From positions 1-38,519 of the forward strand of contig JAILNN010000145.1 in the NCBI GenBank assembly GCA_024691565.1: a DNA stretch of 38,519 nucleotides, in the 5' to 3' direction. The notes beneath the pieces are model-generated. The model saw only the letters and a program-made list of their open reading frames with translations, was not told the DNA's origin and searched no databases. The translations under genes were made by a program, and so were the position numbers. Shown here piece after piece: positions 7,319-16,853 of the stretch. Source of the stretch: Lachnospiraceae bacterium (GTDB lineage Bacteria; Bacillota; Clostridia; Lachnospirales; Lachnospiraceae). Within the stretch, counting starts at the first letter, position 1. Every line of letters begins with the position of its first letter.

Positions 7319-8680
7319 TTAAAATCCGAAAGGATTCTTTCCTCCAAACATTGAACCCATTCCTCTTCGTTTCTTACCCTTACCTTTAAACGAATTATTC
7401 ATCTGTTTCATCATTTTTTTAGATTGCTCATACTGCTTCATAAGCTTATTTACTTCAGAAATATCAACTCCAGCACCTTTAGCAATTCTGTTCTTTCTAG
7501 AAACATTGATAATAGATGGATTCGTTCTCTCCTTTAATGTCATTGAATGAATTATTGCTTCTGTTGATTTGAACATATTATCATCAACCTCTAAATCACT
7601 TGGAAGTCCCATTCCTGGAAGCATACTAAGAATTGATGAAATACCTCCCATTTTCTTAAGCTGCTCTAACTGATCAAGAAAGTCATTAAAATCAAATTCA
7701 TTCTTCTTAAGTCTCTTAGACATTTCAATGGCTTTTTCTTTATCAATGTCTTTCTCAGCTTTCTCGATAAGAGTTAATATATCTCCCATTCCGAGAATTC
7801 TTGAAGCCATTCTATCAGGATAAAATTGCTCTAAATCTGAAAGCTTCTCTCCCATACCAACATAGAGAATAGGTTTACCCGTTACTGCTTTTACAGAAAG
7901 TGCAGCACCACCTCTGGAATCACCATCCATCTTAGTAAGGATTACACCATCAATTTCAATTCTATCATTAAATGCACTTGCTGCATTAACTGCATCCTGA
8001 CCTGTCATTGCATCGACAACAAGGATAGTCTGGTCAACATGAGTATTTGCTTTGATTTGCTCTAACTCAACCATCATATCTTCATCGACATGAAGACGAC
8101 CAGCAGTATCTAAAATAACTACATTAAAGCTATTAGATTTAGCATGTTCAATTCCGGCTTTAGCAATGTCAACAGGACTATTTTTAGTACCCATTGAAAA
8201 TACTTCAACGCCTTGTTTTTTACCATTAACCTGTAACTGTTCAATAGCTGCGGGTCTGTAAACATCACAGGCTACTAAAAGAGGATTTCTACCCTTAGAT
8301 TTCAGCTTACCAGCAATCTTAGCTGTGGTGGTTGTTTTACCAGCACCTTGAAGACCACACATAAGAATAACTGTAACTTCAGAAGGTGGATTTAACTTAA
8401 TCTCAGTGGTCTCAGAACCCATGAGACTAACCATTTCCTCATTAACTATCTTAATAACCATTTGTCCGGGAGTAAGACTATTTAAAACATCTTGACCAAT
8501 GGCACGCTCTTCAACTGTCTTAACAAATTTTTTAACAACCTTAAAGTTTACGTCCGCCTCTAAAAGAGCCATTTTAACCTCTTTAAGAGCCGCCTTAACA
8601 TCAGCTTCAGTTAGAACACCTTTGCTTCTAAGGTTCTTAAAAACATTCTGTAATTTTGTAGATAAATTTTCGAATGCCAT
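7319..8680 (-). CDS. ffh: Signal recognition particle GTPase Ffh (SRP54)
   Basis: A 453-residue SRP protein that binds signal peptides and 4.5S/6S RNA and docks nascent chains on FtsY at the membrane. The N domain (1-85) is followed by the GTPase domain with G1 GLQGAGKTTT (from residue 109), G3 DTAGRLHVD and G4 TKMDGDSRGGAAL. The methionine-rich M domain (about 300-435) contains GMGLPSD and the SRP-RNA binding KGAGVDISEVNKLMKQY region, with a basic Gly/Met tail. ATG follows GGGAGA. Its own promoter faces rimM. The small regulator ylxM, usually upstream, is missing here. Ffh and FtsY genes are separated by about 18 kb in this window instead of lying side by side. Confidence 0.97.
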   Translation of the reverse strand: MAFENLSTKLQNVFKNLRSKGVLTEADVKAALKEVKMALLEADVNFKVVKKFVKTVEERAIGQDVLNSLTPGQMVIKIVNEEMVSLMGSETTEIKLNPPSEVTVILMCGLQGAGKTTTTAKIAGKLKSKGRNPLLVACDVYRPAAIEQLQVNGKKQGVEVFSMGTKNSPVDIAKAGIEHAKSNSFNVVILDTAGRLHVDEDMMVELEQIKANTHVDQTILVVDAMTGQDAVNAASAFNDRIEIDGVILTKMDGDSRGGAALSVKAVTGKPILYVGMGEKLSDLEQFYPDRMASRILGMGDILTLIEKAEKDIDKEKAIEMSKRLKKNEFDFNDFLDQLEQLKKMGGISSILSMLPGMGLPSDLEVDDNMFKSTEAIIHSMTLKERTNPSIINVSRKNRIAKGAGVDISEVNKLMKQYEQSKKMMKQMNNSFKGKGKKRRGMGSMFGGKNPFGF

Positions 8681-8726
8681 AAAACATCTCCCTAAAAAAT
8701 ATTTGCATTATTTCAAATACTTTGGT

Positions 8727-8755
8727 AGTATATAGCAAGTAATTATTTTTGTCAA
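8727..8755 (-). promoter_or_regulatory. Probable sigma-A promoter of ffh
   Basis: On the minus strand: perfect -35 TTGACA (8750-8755), 17-base spacer, -10 TATACT (8727-8732). The -35 bases overlap those of the rimM promoter on the other strand. Predicted leader of about 40 bases before the ffh ATG. Confidence 0.7.
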
Positions 8756-8776
8756 GTTTTTTTCTTTACATATAAT
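8749..8776 (+). promoter_or_regulatory. Probable sigma-A promoter of rimM
   Basis: On the plus strand: -35 TTGTCA (8749-8754), 16-base spacer, perfect -10 TATAAT (8771-8776), about 33 bases upstream of the rimM ATG. Five of its -35 bases are the complement of the ffh -35, so the two promoters probably compete for RNA polymerase. Confidence 0.7.
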
Positions 8777-8809
8777 TACTTATATTTTTGTGTTAATAAG
8801 GAGATTTTT

Positions 8810-9391
8810 ATGGAAAACTACTTTAGAGTAGGTGTTATTGCAAACACACATGGATTGAAAGGGCAGGTAAAGATTTATCCTACTACTGATGATACTTCTA
8901 GATTCGACGATTTAGATCAGGTTTATGTAGACACAGGAAATGACTTAAAACCATTACACATTAAAAACGTAAGCTATTTTAAAAACATGGTTATAGCTTC
9001 CTTCAAGGAATATAATGATATAAATGATATCCTTCCATTTAAGGGAAAAGACTTACTAATTGACAGAGCCGATGCTATCCCTCTTGAAGAGGATGAGTTT
9101 TATATTGCTGATATGATTGGAGCTCCTGTTTTTGCAGATAATTTTATAAATGGTAAGCTTTTAGACGAAACAACTGATTTTAATGAAATTGGAAAAGTAA
9201 AAGATATCTTTGATACGGGTGCTAACTTTGTTATAGAGGTTACTTTAAATAAACCCTATGTAAAAAAGACCAAAAGTAAAACTAAGGTAATTAAGGATAT
9301 TCTTCTTCCACTTATACCAGAATGTGTTATAGAATTAAATGACAACGAAAAATTTGTTAATGTTCATATTATGAACGGTCTTTTAGATTAA
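8810..9391 (+). CDS. rimM: Ribosome maturation factor RimM
   Basis: A 193-residue 16S rRNA processing factor that binds S19 and helps mature the 30S head. The N-terminal barrel begins with YFRVGVIANTHGLKGQVKIYP, the family signature. The C-terminal PRC barrel ends with DILLPLIPECVIELND and VHIMNGLLD. It is 20-25 residues longer than usual, with extra residues in the PRC barrel (about 103-118 and the lysine-rich loop about 149-157). ATG follows AAGGAG. It is one of two plus-strand genes in the window and is not between khpA and trmD, its standard place. It has its own promoter and strong terminator, so it is a single-gene unit convergent with the lipase-like gene. Confidence 0.95.
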   Translation: MENYFRVGVIANTHGLKGQVKIYPTTDDTSRFDDLDQVYVDTGNDLKPLHIKNVSYFKNMVIASFKEYNDINDILPFKGKDLLIDRADAIPLEEDEFYIADMIGAPVFADNFINGKLLDETTDFNEIGKVKDIFDTGANFVIEVTLNKPYVKKTKSKTKVIKDILLPLIPECVIELNDNEKFVNVHIMNGLLD

Positions 9392-9414
9392 ATTATAATA
9401 GTCTTAAATGTTAG

Positions 9415-9459
9415 AAGTCTGCAATCCTTTTAAATTAAAAGGGTTGCAGACTTTTTTTT
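9415..9459 (+). terminator. Intrinsic terminator of rimM
   Basis: A 19-bp stem (9415-9433 with 9435-9453, one G-T wobble, a one-base formal loop that will open to a few bases) containing GTCTGCAA/TTGCAGAC is followed by a run of eight T (9452-9459) on the plus strand. There is no T-run on the other side, so it mainly serves rimM and not the convergent minus-strand gene. Confidence 0.9.
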
Positions 9460-9463
9460 ATTT

Positions 9464-11992
9464 TTATTTAGAAACAGCTGAACCTGTAACTATTCTTAAA
9501 TTAACATTTGCATCAATTTCATCCTTAACAGTATATCCATACTTAGAATAAACCCTACTTTCGAAGTTTCTATATGAATTGGATGTAAGAACCACTGGTT
9601 TTTTCCAATAATTAATTGAGCTTGTGTTATATGGTGCAACTCTGTGTAAAAGCACATTTGAATTACCTAAACAATGACCATAAGTCTCATAATCATGAGC
9701 AGCAAAATCTGTATCTACTGCACCTTTTAAAGTTTGATAATAAGAAGACAAATTATGATATCCAGTCGTATTTCTATAAAAGTATTTTCTAAATGCTCTG
9801 TCTGGTGTGAATATATAGCTATTTCCAAGAGGATAATTTCCAAGTAAAGATGATGCATAATCATCTTTGTTATAAAAATTAACTATATTTGTTGTATTAG
9901 TATCAATATATTCCCTGGTTTTTTTATTAAGACAGGCAGCTGCGCCAAAGGTATAGGCAACAACATTCTTTTTATAACCACTTTTTTCATGACCAAGTGT
10001 TTTACCAACAAAGATATCTGCCATTGTTCCACCTGTACCATATCCCGTTACAATCAAACGGTACTTACTACTATCATTTCCTAAATCCTTAAGGATAGAA
10101 CTAAGAGTAACCTTCTTTTTATTAATTCGGAAGGTATAATTCTTGGTATTATCATAAAACTTATTAACTAGTTTATTTAATCCTCTGTTAATACCAGTCG
10201 AATCATATTTATACTGAATGTTTTGAGAATAATATCTATTATTATTAATGAATTTCAAATAATTCTTTCTGATTGCACTACTTGTAGGCGTATCAACCTC
10301 AGGATTATTCTTAATCAAAGTTGTATAGGCTTTTTGAGTATATTTATATAATAAATCTTTTCCATCATTTCTGGAATCTTCGATTATAGGCATCAAATCC
10401 ATACCCTTAAAATTAATTAAAAGAGCAAATCGAATCTTTTTATTATAGTAAACCTTTTTAACACCAATTACAGCACTTCCATAGGCTTTATAATACTTAA
10501 AGGAACCTTTTGAATCAATTCGCTTAGCAACCTGATATCCACCAAAGTTACTTGTATTATAAATCTGCATATAACCATACTTAGAAAGCTTATCAGATAA
10601 GTTTTCATCAAGAGCCTTCTTATATACACCTGTTGACATATCATAAGCCATTTCTGCTGTATTTGGGTTAAATACAGTCTTCAACTCATTCTCGCCCTTA
10701 CTATTAATTCTATAAACATAATTATGTACATACATAGACTCAACATCATTTGAAATTGCTGAAGGAGTTGAAAGTTTATAACTTTCAAAAGCATCAATAT
10801 ATGACGCATCTGTCCAATAGAATAGATTTTGAACCTTACCAATACAAGCTTGATCAACAGATGCATAACATTTATGTCCAACTACAGTGCTATATGGACT
10901 CGCTCCAGATTCAAAAATATAATAAACATCTTCGCCATCAATACAAAGCTCTTCCATAAGTGGAGGCATAATATATTTACCGTAGTCAACAAAACCGGTG
11001 ATTTCAGAGTTTTTCTTTAAATCAACCTTATATAGACAAATCTTAGAATCTGTATTCTTAAGCCTGGAGCCACGTCCATCAGACAAGGCAACAGCTAAGC
11101 ATATCTGATTACCAATTTTCGCAAAAACAGCTCCATTAGCCGTTTCAGGGATAGATATTTCTTTTGATGAAAGAAGTGTTGGTTGTCCATTATCATAGGA
11201 AATATCAAAACCATCAAGTACACCATTACCTTTTTCAGCACCGTTACAAAAACCAACCCAAAGTCTATTATCAAAATAAGTGACGAAGGATGCCATTCTA
11301 TCGCAAGGTATCGTGACATTATAAGTAACCTCCACTGAGTCGAGGTGTTGTTTTACTGCCTTTTTAATTGTGCCAATATTTATAGCTGATAATTCATAAT
11401 CAGAACTCTTTGCAATCCAGACACATCTTCCATCATAGGTAATTCCACCTACATGATTTACGTCTTCTAAGCAAAGTGTTGTTAGATACTCTTTTGTAGA
11501 CTTATCAAGAACATAGATAACTGACCTATGTTCCTTAGTCTCAGTAGTTAAGACTCTTATTAATCTCGCTAAATTAGTAACCCTATATAGATGAGCTAAA
11601 AGGTCTAATTTAAAGTTCTTCTCACGGCAATAAGCGGTAATTAGAATATAATCGCTTGTAGTGCAGATACCCTGAGGAACCATGGAACGCCCTTTTTCTT
11701 CAAGAACATTCGTTTCAGTCATACCAGGAACAGGAAATGTTCCTTCGGTAGATAATTCTTCTAAATTCTTATATCTTCTAACAACCCTCTTAAAATCTCC
11801 CGAAAACCTAGCATTAGTGCTAGTTTTCGGAAAATGAGAGGTCGTATTAAAATCCAGAAGTATAAAACTTAGAATCAAAACAATTACAATTACATCTCTG
11901 GATAATATAAATTTACGATTTTTAATTAATTCTTTAAATTTACTTTTCTTTTTCTTTTTTTCTTTTTTCTCGTCTTTATTATTTTGCAACAA
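9464..11992 (-). CDS. Membrane-anchored propeller-like protein with C-terminal lipase-like domain lacking the nucleophile Ser
   Basis: A protein of about 842 residues. A lysine-rich cytoplasmic start and one membrane segment ([15 protein letters not shown]) suggest a type II anchor with the rest outside the cell. The middle part (about residues 95-420) has repeated short strands such as [13 protein letters not shown] and [12 protein letters not shown], resembling a beta-propeller. The C-terminal part resembles class 3 lipases: [14 protein letters not shown] aligns with the TGHSLGGALA nucleophile elbow, with [10 protein letters not shown] as the acid site and a later His in [10 protein letters not shown]. 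The nucleophile Ser is Gly (codon GGT at 10037-10039). The start is uncertain: TTG at 11992 has GGAAGGA upstream and overlaps leuS by 14 bases; ATG at 12016 lacks a good site. The function is not known to me. Confidence 0.75.
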   Translation of the reverse strand: MLQNNKDEKKEKKKKKSKFKELIKNRKFILSRDVIVIVLILSFILLDFNTTSHFPKTSTNARFSGDFKRVVRRYKNLEELSTEGTFPVPGMTETNVLEEKGRSMVPQGICTTSDYILITAYCREKNFKLDLLAHLYRVTNLARLIRVLTTETKEHRSVIYVLDKSTKEYLTTLCLEDVNHVGGITYDGRCVWIAKSSDYELSAINIGTIKKAVKQHLDSVEVTYNVTIPCDRMASFVTYFDNRLWVGFCNGAEKGNGVLDGFDISYDNGQPTLLSSKEISIPETANGAVFAKIGNQICLAVALSDGRGSRLKNTDSKICLYKVDLKKNSEITGFVDYGKYIMPPLMEELCIDGEDVYYIFESGASPYSTVVGHKCYASVDQACIGKVQNLFYWTDASYIDAFESYKLSTPSAISNDVESMYVHNYVYRINSKGENELKTVFNPNTAEMAYDMSTGVYKKALDENLSDKLSKYGYMQIYNTSNFGGYQVAKRIDSKGSFKYYKAYGSAVIGVKKVYYNKKIRFALLINFKGMDLMPIIEDSRNDGKDLLYKYTQKAYTTLIKNNPEVDTPTSSAIRKNYLKFINNNRYYSQNIQYKYDSTGINRGLNKLVNKFYDNTKNYTFRINKKKVTLSSILKDLGNDSSKYRLIVTGYGTGGTMADIFVGKTLGHEKSGYKKNVVAYTFGAAACLNKKTREYIDTNTTNIVNFYNKDDYASSLLGNYPLGNSYIFTPDRAFRKYFYRNTTGYHNLSSYYQTLKGAVDTDFAAHDYETYGHCLGNSNVLLHRVAPYNTSSINYWKKPVVLTSNSYRNFESRVYSKYGYTVKDEIDANVNLRIVTGSAVSK

Positions 11993-14399
11993 TATTAACA
12001 ATCCTTCCAGGAACATAAATTTCTTTAATTATGTTTTTACCATCAAGTCTTGCGCCAAGCATATCCTTTGCAGCATTGATTACAACATCTTTTTCAGCGT
12101 CCTTCATAACATTAACAGTACCCTTTGTTTTACCGTTAATCTGAACTGCAACTTCTACTGTTGCTTCAATTGTTTTAGCCTCATCAAACTCAGGCCAAGA
12201 CTGCTCATATACATGATCAGTATGTCCAAGAACTTCCCAGATTTCCTCTGTCATATGAGGAGCAACTGGATTTAAAAGAGTAACAAGAGTTTCATATTCC
12301 TTCTTATTAACTTTCTTATCCTTATAGAATACATTAATGAGTTCCATCATAGCAGCAATTGCTGTATTAAACTTAAGGTTTTCAAAGTCATTTGAAACCT
12401 TCTTGATTGTCTGATGCATCTTGATTTCGTTTTCTTTAGAGAATTCATCACCAGGAACAACCATATCCTGAAGTTTCCAAACTCTATCAAGGAATCTACG
12501 ACAACCCTTAACACCATCATCAGACCAACTAGCAGCTAAATCAAAGGCACCAATGAACATCTCATATGTTCTAAGTGTATCAGCACCATAATCGCGAACA
12601 ATATCATCAGGATTAATAACATTTCCACGAGACTTAGACATCTTCTCGCCATTTTCACCGAGAATCATACCATGTGATGTTCTCTTCTGATATGGCTCTG
12701 GTGATGTAACATATCCCTCATCATAGAGGAATTTATGCCAAAATCTAGAATAGAGAAGGTGAAGTGTTGTATGTTCCATTCCACCATTATACCAATCAAC
12801 AGGCATCCAATAATTAAGAGCCTCTTTAGAAGCAAGAGCTTCTTTATTTTCAGGATCTGTATATCTAAGGAAGTACCAAGATGAACCTGCCCACTGAGGC
12901 ATTGTATCTGTTTCTCTCTTAGCAGGTTTTCCACAACATGGACACTTAACATTAACCCAATCAGTCATAGCTGCAAGTGGTGATTCACCATTATCTGTAG
13001 GGAGATATGAATCAACCTCCGGAAGAAGTAAAGGAAGCTCTGACTCATCAACAGGCACATAACCACAATCATCACAATGGATAATTGGAATTGGCTCACC
13101 CCAATAACGCTGACGAGAAAATACCCAGTCACGAAGCTTATAATTAACCTTTCTATGACCAATCTTCTTCTCCTCAAGGAAATCCTTAATCTTTTCTTTT
13201 CCTTCTTCAACAGAAAGACCATCTAAGAAACCAGAATTAATCATTGTTCCAGTTTGAACATCTGTAAATGCTTCTTTATCTAAATCCACCTGTCCATCAG
13301 GACCTTCAACAACCTGAATAATAGGAAGACCAAACTTCTTAGCAAACTCAAAGTCTCTTGTATCATGAGCAGGAACGGCCATAATTGCACCAGTTCCATA
13401 AGACATCAATACATAATCAGAAATCCAAACAGGTATTTCTTTTTCATTTACAGGATTAATTGCGCTGAGGCCATCAATAACAACACCTGTCTTATCTTTT
13501 GCAAGCTCAGTACGCTCAAAGTCAGACTTTCTTGCTGCCATTTCTCTGTAAGCAATAATTTCATCCCAATTCTTAATTCTATCTTTATATTTATCAATTA
13601 AAGGATGTTCAGGTGAAACAACCATATATGTAGCACCAAAAAGTGTATCTGGACGTGTTGTATAAACAGTAAGAATCTCATCAGTATCCTTTAATTTAAA
13701 GTCAACTTCAGCTCCCTCACTTCTGCCAATCCAGTTTTTCTGCTGAGTTTTAACTCTTTCAATATAATCAACAGAATCAAGACCATCAATAAGTTTATCT
13801 GCATAATCAGTAATCTTAAGCATCCATTCGCTCTTAACCTTACGAACTACTGGAGAACCACAACGCTCACAAACACCATTAACAACCTCTTCATTAGCAA
13901 GACCAACCTTACATGAAGTACACCAGTTAATAGGCATTTCCTTCTTGTAAGCAAGACCAGCCTTAAAGAGCTTTAAGAAAATCCACTGTGTCCACTTATA
14001 ATAATCAGGATCTGTAGTATTTACTTCTCTTTCCCAATCAAAAGAATAACCAAGACTCTGAAGCTGATCTTTAAAGCGAGCAACATTGTTCTTTGTTACA
14101 ACAGCTGGGTGAATCTTATTTTTAATAGCATAGTTTTCTGTAGGAAGACCGAATGCATCCCATCCCATAGGGAAAAGAACGTTATAACCCTGCATACGAC
14201 GCTTTCTAGAAACAATATCCAAAGCAGTATATGGACGTGGATGTCCAACGTGAAGTCCCTGTCCTGAAGGATATGGGAACTCAACAAGAGCATAAAACTT
14301 TGGTTTAGTATAATCTGTAGTAGCTCTAAAAGGTTTATTTTCTTCCCAAACCTTCTGCCACTTTTTCTCAACTACATGATGGTTGTACATTTCTGACAT
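11979..14399 (-). CDS. leuS: Leucyl-tRNA synthetase
   Basis: An 806-residue class I synthetase that charges tRNA-Leu. The HIGH site reads HVGHP in [19 protein letters not shown]. The connective editing domain carries [15 protein letters not shown], which clears mischarged amino acids. The KMSKS loop is [11 protein letters not shown]. The anticodon-binding and C-terminal domains contain [13 protein letters not shown] and end in GRIVNIVAK. Zinc-type cysteine pairs are seen in [22 protein letters not shown] and CPCCGK. ATG is 9 bases after GGAGG. It sits in a minus-strand run glnS-glnA-aspS-PAP2-leuS-lipase-like and has no T-box leader in its 35-base upstream gap. Confidence 0.98.
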   Translation of the reverse strand: MSEMYNHHVVEKKWQKVWEENKPFRATTDYTKPKFYALVEFPYPSGQGLHVGHPRPYTALDIVSRKRRMQGYNVLFPMGWDAFGLPTENYAIKNKIHPAVVTKNNVARFKDQLQSLGYSFDWEREVNTTDPDYYKWTQWIFLKLFKAGLAYKKEMPINWCTSCKVGLANEEVVNGVCERCGSPVVRKVKSEWMLKITDYADKLIDGLDSVDYIERVKTQQKNWIGRSEGAEVDFKLKDTDEILTVYTTRPDTLFGATYMVVSPEHPLIDKYKDRIKNWDEIIAYREMAARKSDFERTELAKDKTGVVIDGLSAINPVNEKEIPVWISDYVLMSYGTGAIMAVPAHDTRDFEFAKKFGLPIIQVVEGPDGQVDLDKEAFTDVQTGTMINSGFLDGLSVEEGKEKIKDFLEEKKIGHRKVNYKLRDWVFSRQRYWGEPIPIIHCDDCGYVPVDESELPLLLPEVDSYLPTDNGESPLAAMTDWVNVKCPCCGKPAKRETDTMPQWAGSSWYFLRYTDPENKEALASKEALNYWMPVDWYNGGMEHTTLHLLYSRFWHKFLYDEGYVTSPEPYQKRTSHGMILGENGEKMSKSRGNVINPDDIVRDYGADTLRTYEMFIGAFDLAASWSDDGVKGCRRFLDRVWKLQDMVVPGDEFSKENEIKMHQTIKKVSNDFENLKFNTAIAAMMELINVFYKDKKVNKKEYETLVTLLNPVAPHMTEEIWEVLGHTDHVYEQSWPEFDEAKTIEATVEVAVQINGKTKGTVNVMKDAEKDVVINAAKDMLGARLDGKNIIKEIYVPGRIVNIVAK

Positions 14400-14434
14400 T
14401 TTAAAAATCCTCCATGAAAAATATATATTAATTC

Positions 14435-14989
14435 TTACAAAATAGCCGGTAATATGAAGTTTCCTATTAAACCAAGAAAAATTCCTATTAAGGCTCCTGC
14501 GATAACATCTGATGGAAAGTGAACACCCATAACTACTCTAAAAATAGCAAGCCAAAATCCCATAACTAAAACACCAATACCAATTATAGGATTAACAGAA
14601 AGACAAGCCATTCCAATAGCAAAAGCCGAATAAACATGTCTACTAGGAAAACTCTGACCATGTTTTCTTTTAGCTGGGTTCTTATACTTTCGATAAAGAG
14701 GTGTAAACTCATACAGCTCATAAGGTCTTTGTTTATTATATTTCTTTCGGAATATGGTTACAAAAATAAATCCAATCAAAGGAACCAAAACATAATTAAT
14801 CTGTTTAATATCCTTTGGATTAACATAAAAACCAAATCCTTTATCTGAAAGAAAATATTGATAACCAAAAAGTATTATATAAAATACAGCAATGAGAAAA
14901 ACGAAAATAGTTGTAAATCCACTAACATATAAAGCTAATTCGTCATTCTCAAGCTTATTCATTATTTTTAAATAAGTTTCTTTCTTCAT
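14435..14989 (-). CDS. PAP2-family membrane phosphatase
   Basis: A 184-residue integral membrane protein with about five hydrophobic segments and the three-part phosphatase signature: KKYNKQRP (KX6RP type), [10 protein letters not shown] (PSGH type with Arg in place of Gly) and [12 protein letters not shown] (SRX5HX3D type). Family members remove phosphate from lipid carriers such as undecaprenyl pyrophosphate, phosphatidic acid or phosphatidylglycerol phosphate. Signature residues are all present, so it should be active. The ATG has only a weak AAGGCAG site and lies 16 bases after aspS, so translation is probably coupled. The substrate cannot be deduced. Confidence 0.88.
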   Translation of the reverse strand: MKKETYLKIMNKLENDELALYVSGFTTIFVFLIAVFYIILFGYQYFLSDKGFGFYVNPKDIKQINYVLVPLIGFIFVTIFRKKYNKQRPYELYEFTPLYRKYKNPAKRKHGQSFPSRHVYSAFAIGMACLSVNPIIGIGVLVMGFWLAIFRVVMGVHFPSDVIAGALIGIFLGLIGNFILPAIL

Positions 14990-15005
14990 TAAATCTGCCT
15001 TTATA

Positions 15006-16805
15006 TTAGTTTTCTTCTGATTCTGTTTCTATACATGAAATTCCAAGTTCTTCAAGCTGACCTTCTTCAACAAGATCAGGAGCACCTGTAAGCATACAAG
15101 AAGCATCCTTTACCTTAGGGAAGGCAATAACATCTCTAATACTCTCTGATTTAGACATAAGCATAACAAGTCTATCTAATCCATAAGCAAGACCTGCGTG
15201 AGGTGGAACACCATATTTAAATGAGTTCAAGAGGAATCCGAAGTTTTCCCAAGCTCTTTCTTCAGTAAATCCAAGTTCCTTAAACATTCTTTCCTGAATA
15301 TCATTTTGATGAATTCTTACAGAACCACCACCAATTTCATTACCATTGAGTACAATATCATAAGCTCTCGCTCTAACAGCACCAGGATCAGTGTCTAAGA
15401 GAGGTAAATCCTCTTCCATAGGCATTGTAAATGGATGATGCATTGCAAGATAACGATTTTCTGTATCAGACCATTCAAGAAGAGGGAATTCTGTAATCCA
15501 AGCAAACTTAAATTCATCTTCATTAATAAGATTGAATTCATGAGCAAGCTGTAATCTAAGAGTTCCAAGAACATCCCAAACAATCTTATTCTTATCAGCT
15601 GCAAAAAGAAGAAGGTCATTTGCTTCTCCCTCACAAGCTTTGATAAGTTCAGATGTAGTTTCCTCACTTAAAAACTTAGTGAAAGAAGACTTCATTGTTC
15701 CATCACTCTTTAATTGGATATATGCAAGACCTTTTGCACCAATTTCTTTTGCGGTTTCAACAAGAGCATCAATCTTCTTTCTAGGCATATCTCCTGCGCC
15801 CTTAACATTAATAGCTCTAACGCTTCCACCATTTTCAAGAGCACCGGTAAATACTCCAAATCCACATCCCTCAACTACTTTTGAAACATCCTTAAGTTCC
15901 ATTCCAAAACGCATATCAGGCTTATCTGAACCAAATCTATCCATAGCTTCCTGCCATGTAATTCTCTGAATTGGAAGTGTAACATCAACATCAAGTACTT
16001 CTTTAAAGAGTTTCTTAAGAAGTCTTTCATTTACATCAATAACATCTTCTTCATCAACGAATGAAAGCTCCATGTCTATCTGAGTAAATTCAGGCTGACG
16101 ATCAGCTCTTAAATCTTCATCTCTAAAGCATCTAGCAATCTGGAAATATCTATCATATCCCGCACACATAAGAAGCTGCTTAAATAGCTGTGGTGACTGA
16201 GGAAGTGCATAAAAGCTTCCATTATGAACGCGACTAGGAACAAGGTAATCTCTAGCACCTTCAGGTGTAGATTTAGTAAGAATTGGAGTTTCAATCTCTA
16301 AAAATCCTTCTTCTTCTAAAAACTGTCTTGTAATATTAGAAATCTTACTTCTCATCTTAAGAGCATTCTGTAGCTCAGGACGTCTTAAATCAAGGGTTCT
16401 ATACTTCAAACGAATTTGCTCATCTGTTTTAATTCCAGCCTCTACAGGAAAAGGTGGAGTCTCAGATTCAGATAAAACAACAAGTGATTCTGCATTAATC
16501 TCAATTTCACCAGTCTTAAGGTTTGGATTAACAGCACCAGCTCGAAGGTTTACCTTACCTGTAACAGCAATTACAAATTCACTTCTAAGCTTATATGCCT
16601 TATCGAAAACTGCCTTATCTACAGTACTTTCATCAAAGATAATCTGAATTATTCCAGAGCGGTCTCTTAAATCCACAAAAATAATTCCACCTTTGATTCT
16701 GTTTTTCTGTACCCATCCCATGACAGTAACTTCTTTTTCAAGCATTTCCTTAGAAATTTCGGCACATCTAGCCGTTCTTTTAAGGCCTTTCATTGATTCA
16801 GCCAT
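15006..16805 (-). CDS. aspS: Aspartyl-tRNA synthetase
   Basis: A 599-residue bacterial-type class II synthetase. An N-terminal OB anticodon domain (to about residue 110) is followed by the catalytic core with motif 1-2 (FLEIETPILTKSTPEGARDYLVPSR, then CFRDEDLRADRQPEFTQIDMELSF). The bacterial GAD insertion domain comes next (about 290-420), then motif 3 near the C terminus (GLAYGLDRLVMLM). The ATG at 16803-16805 has a perfect AGGAGG seven bases upstream; a TTG 18 bases further up is rejected. It lies 48 bases downstream of the glutamine synthetase gene. Whether it also charges tRNA-Asn cannot be seen. Confidence 0.98.
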   Translation of the reverse strand: MAESMKGLKRTARCAEISKEMLEKEVTVMGWVQKNRIKGGIIFVDLRDRSGIIQIIFDESTVDKAVFDKAYKLRSEFVIAVTGKVNLRAGAVNPNLKTGEIEINAESLVVLSESETPPFPVEAGIKTDEQIRLKYRTLDLRRPELQNALKMRSKISNITRQFLEEEGFLEIETPILTKSTPEGARDYLVPSRVHNGSFYALPQSPQLFKQLLMCAGYDRYFQIARCFRDEDLRADRQPEFTQIDMELSFVDEEDVIDVNERLLKKLFKEVLDVDVTLPIQRITWQEAMDRFGSDKPDMRFGMELKDVSKVVEGCGFGVFTGALENGGSVRAINVKGAGDMPRKKIDALVETAKEIGAKGLAYIQLKSDGTMKSSFTKFLSEETTSELIKACEGEANDLLLFAADKNKIVWDVLGTLRLQLAHEFNLINEDEFKFAWITEFPLLEWSDTENRYLAMHHPFTMPMEEDLPLLDTDPGAVRARAYDIVLNGNEIGGGSVRIHQNDIQERMFKELGFTEERAWENFGFLLNSFKYGVPPHAGLAYGLDRLVMLMSKSESIRDVIAFPKVKDASCMLTGAPDLVEEGQLEELGISCIETESEEN

Positions 16806-16853
16806 TTTAATTCCTCCTGACAACGATATATTATATATATTATAAAATTATAA

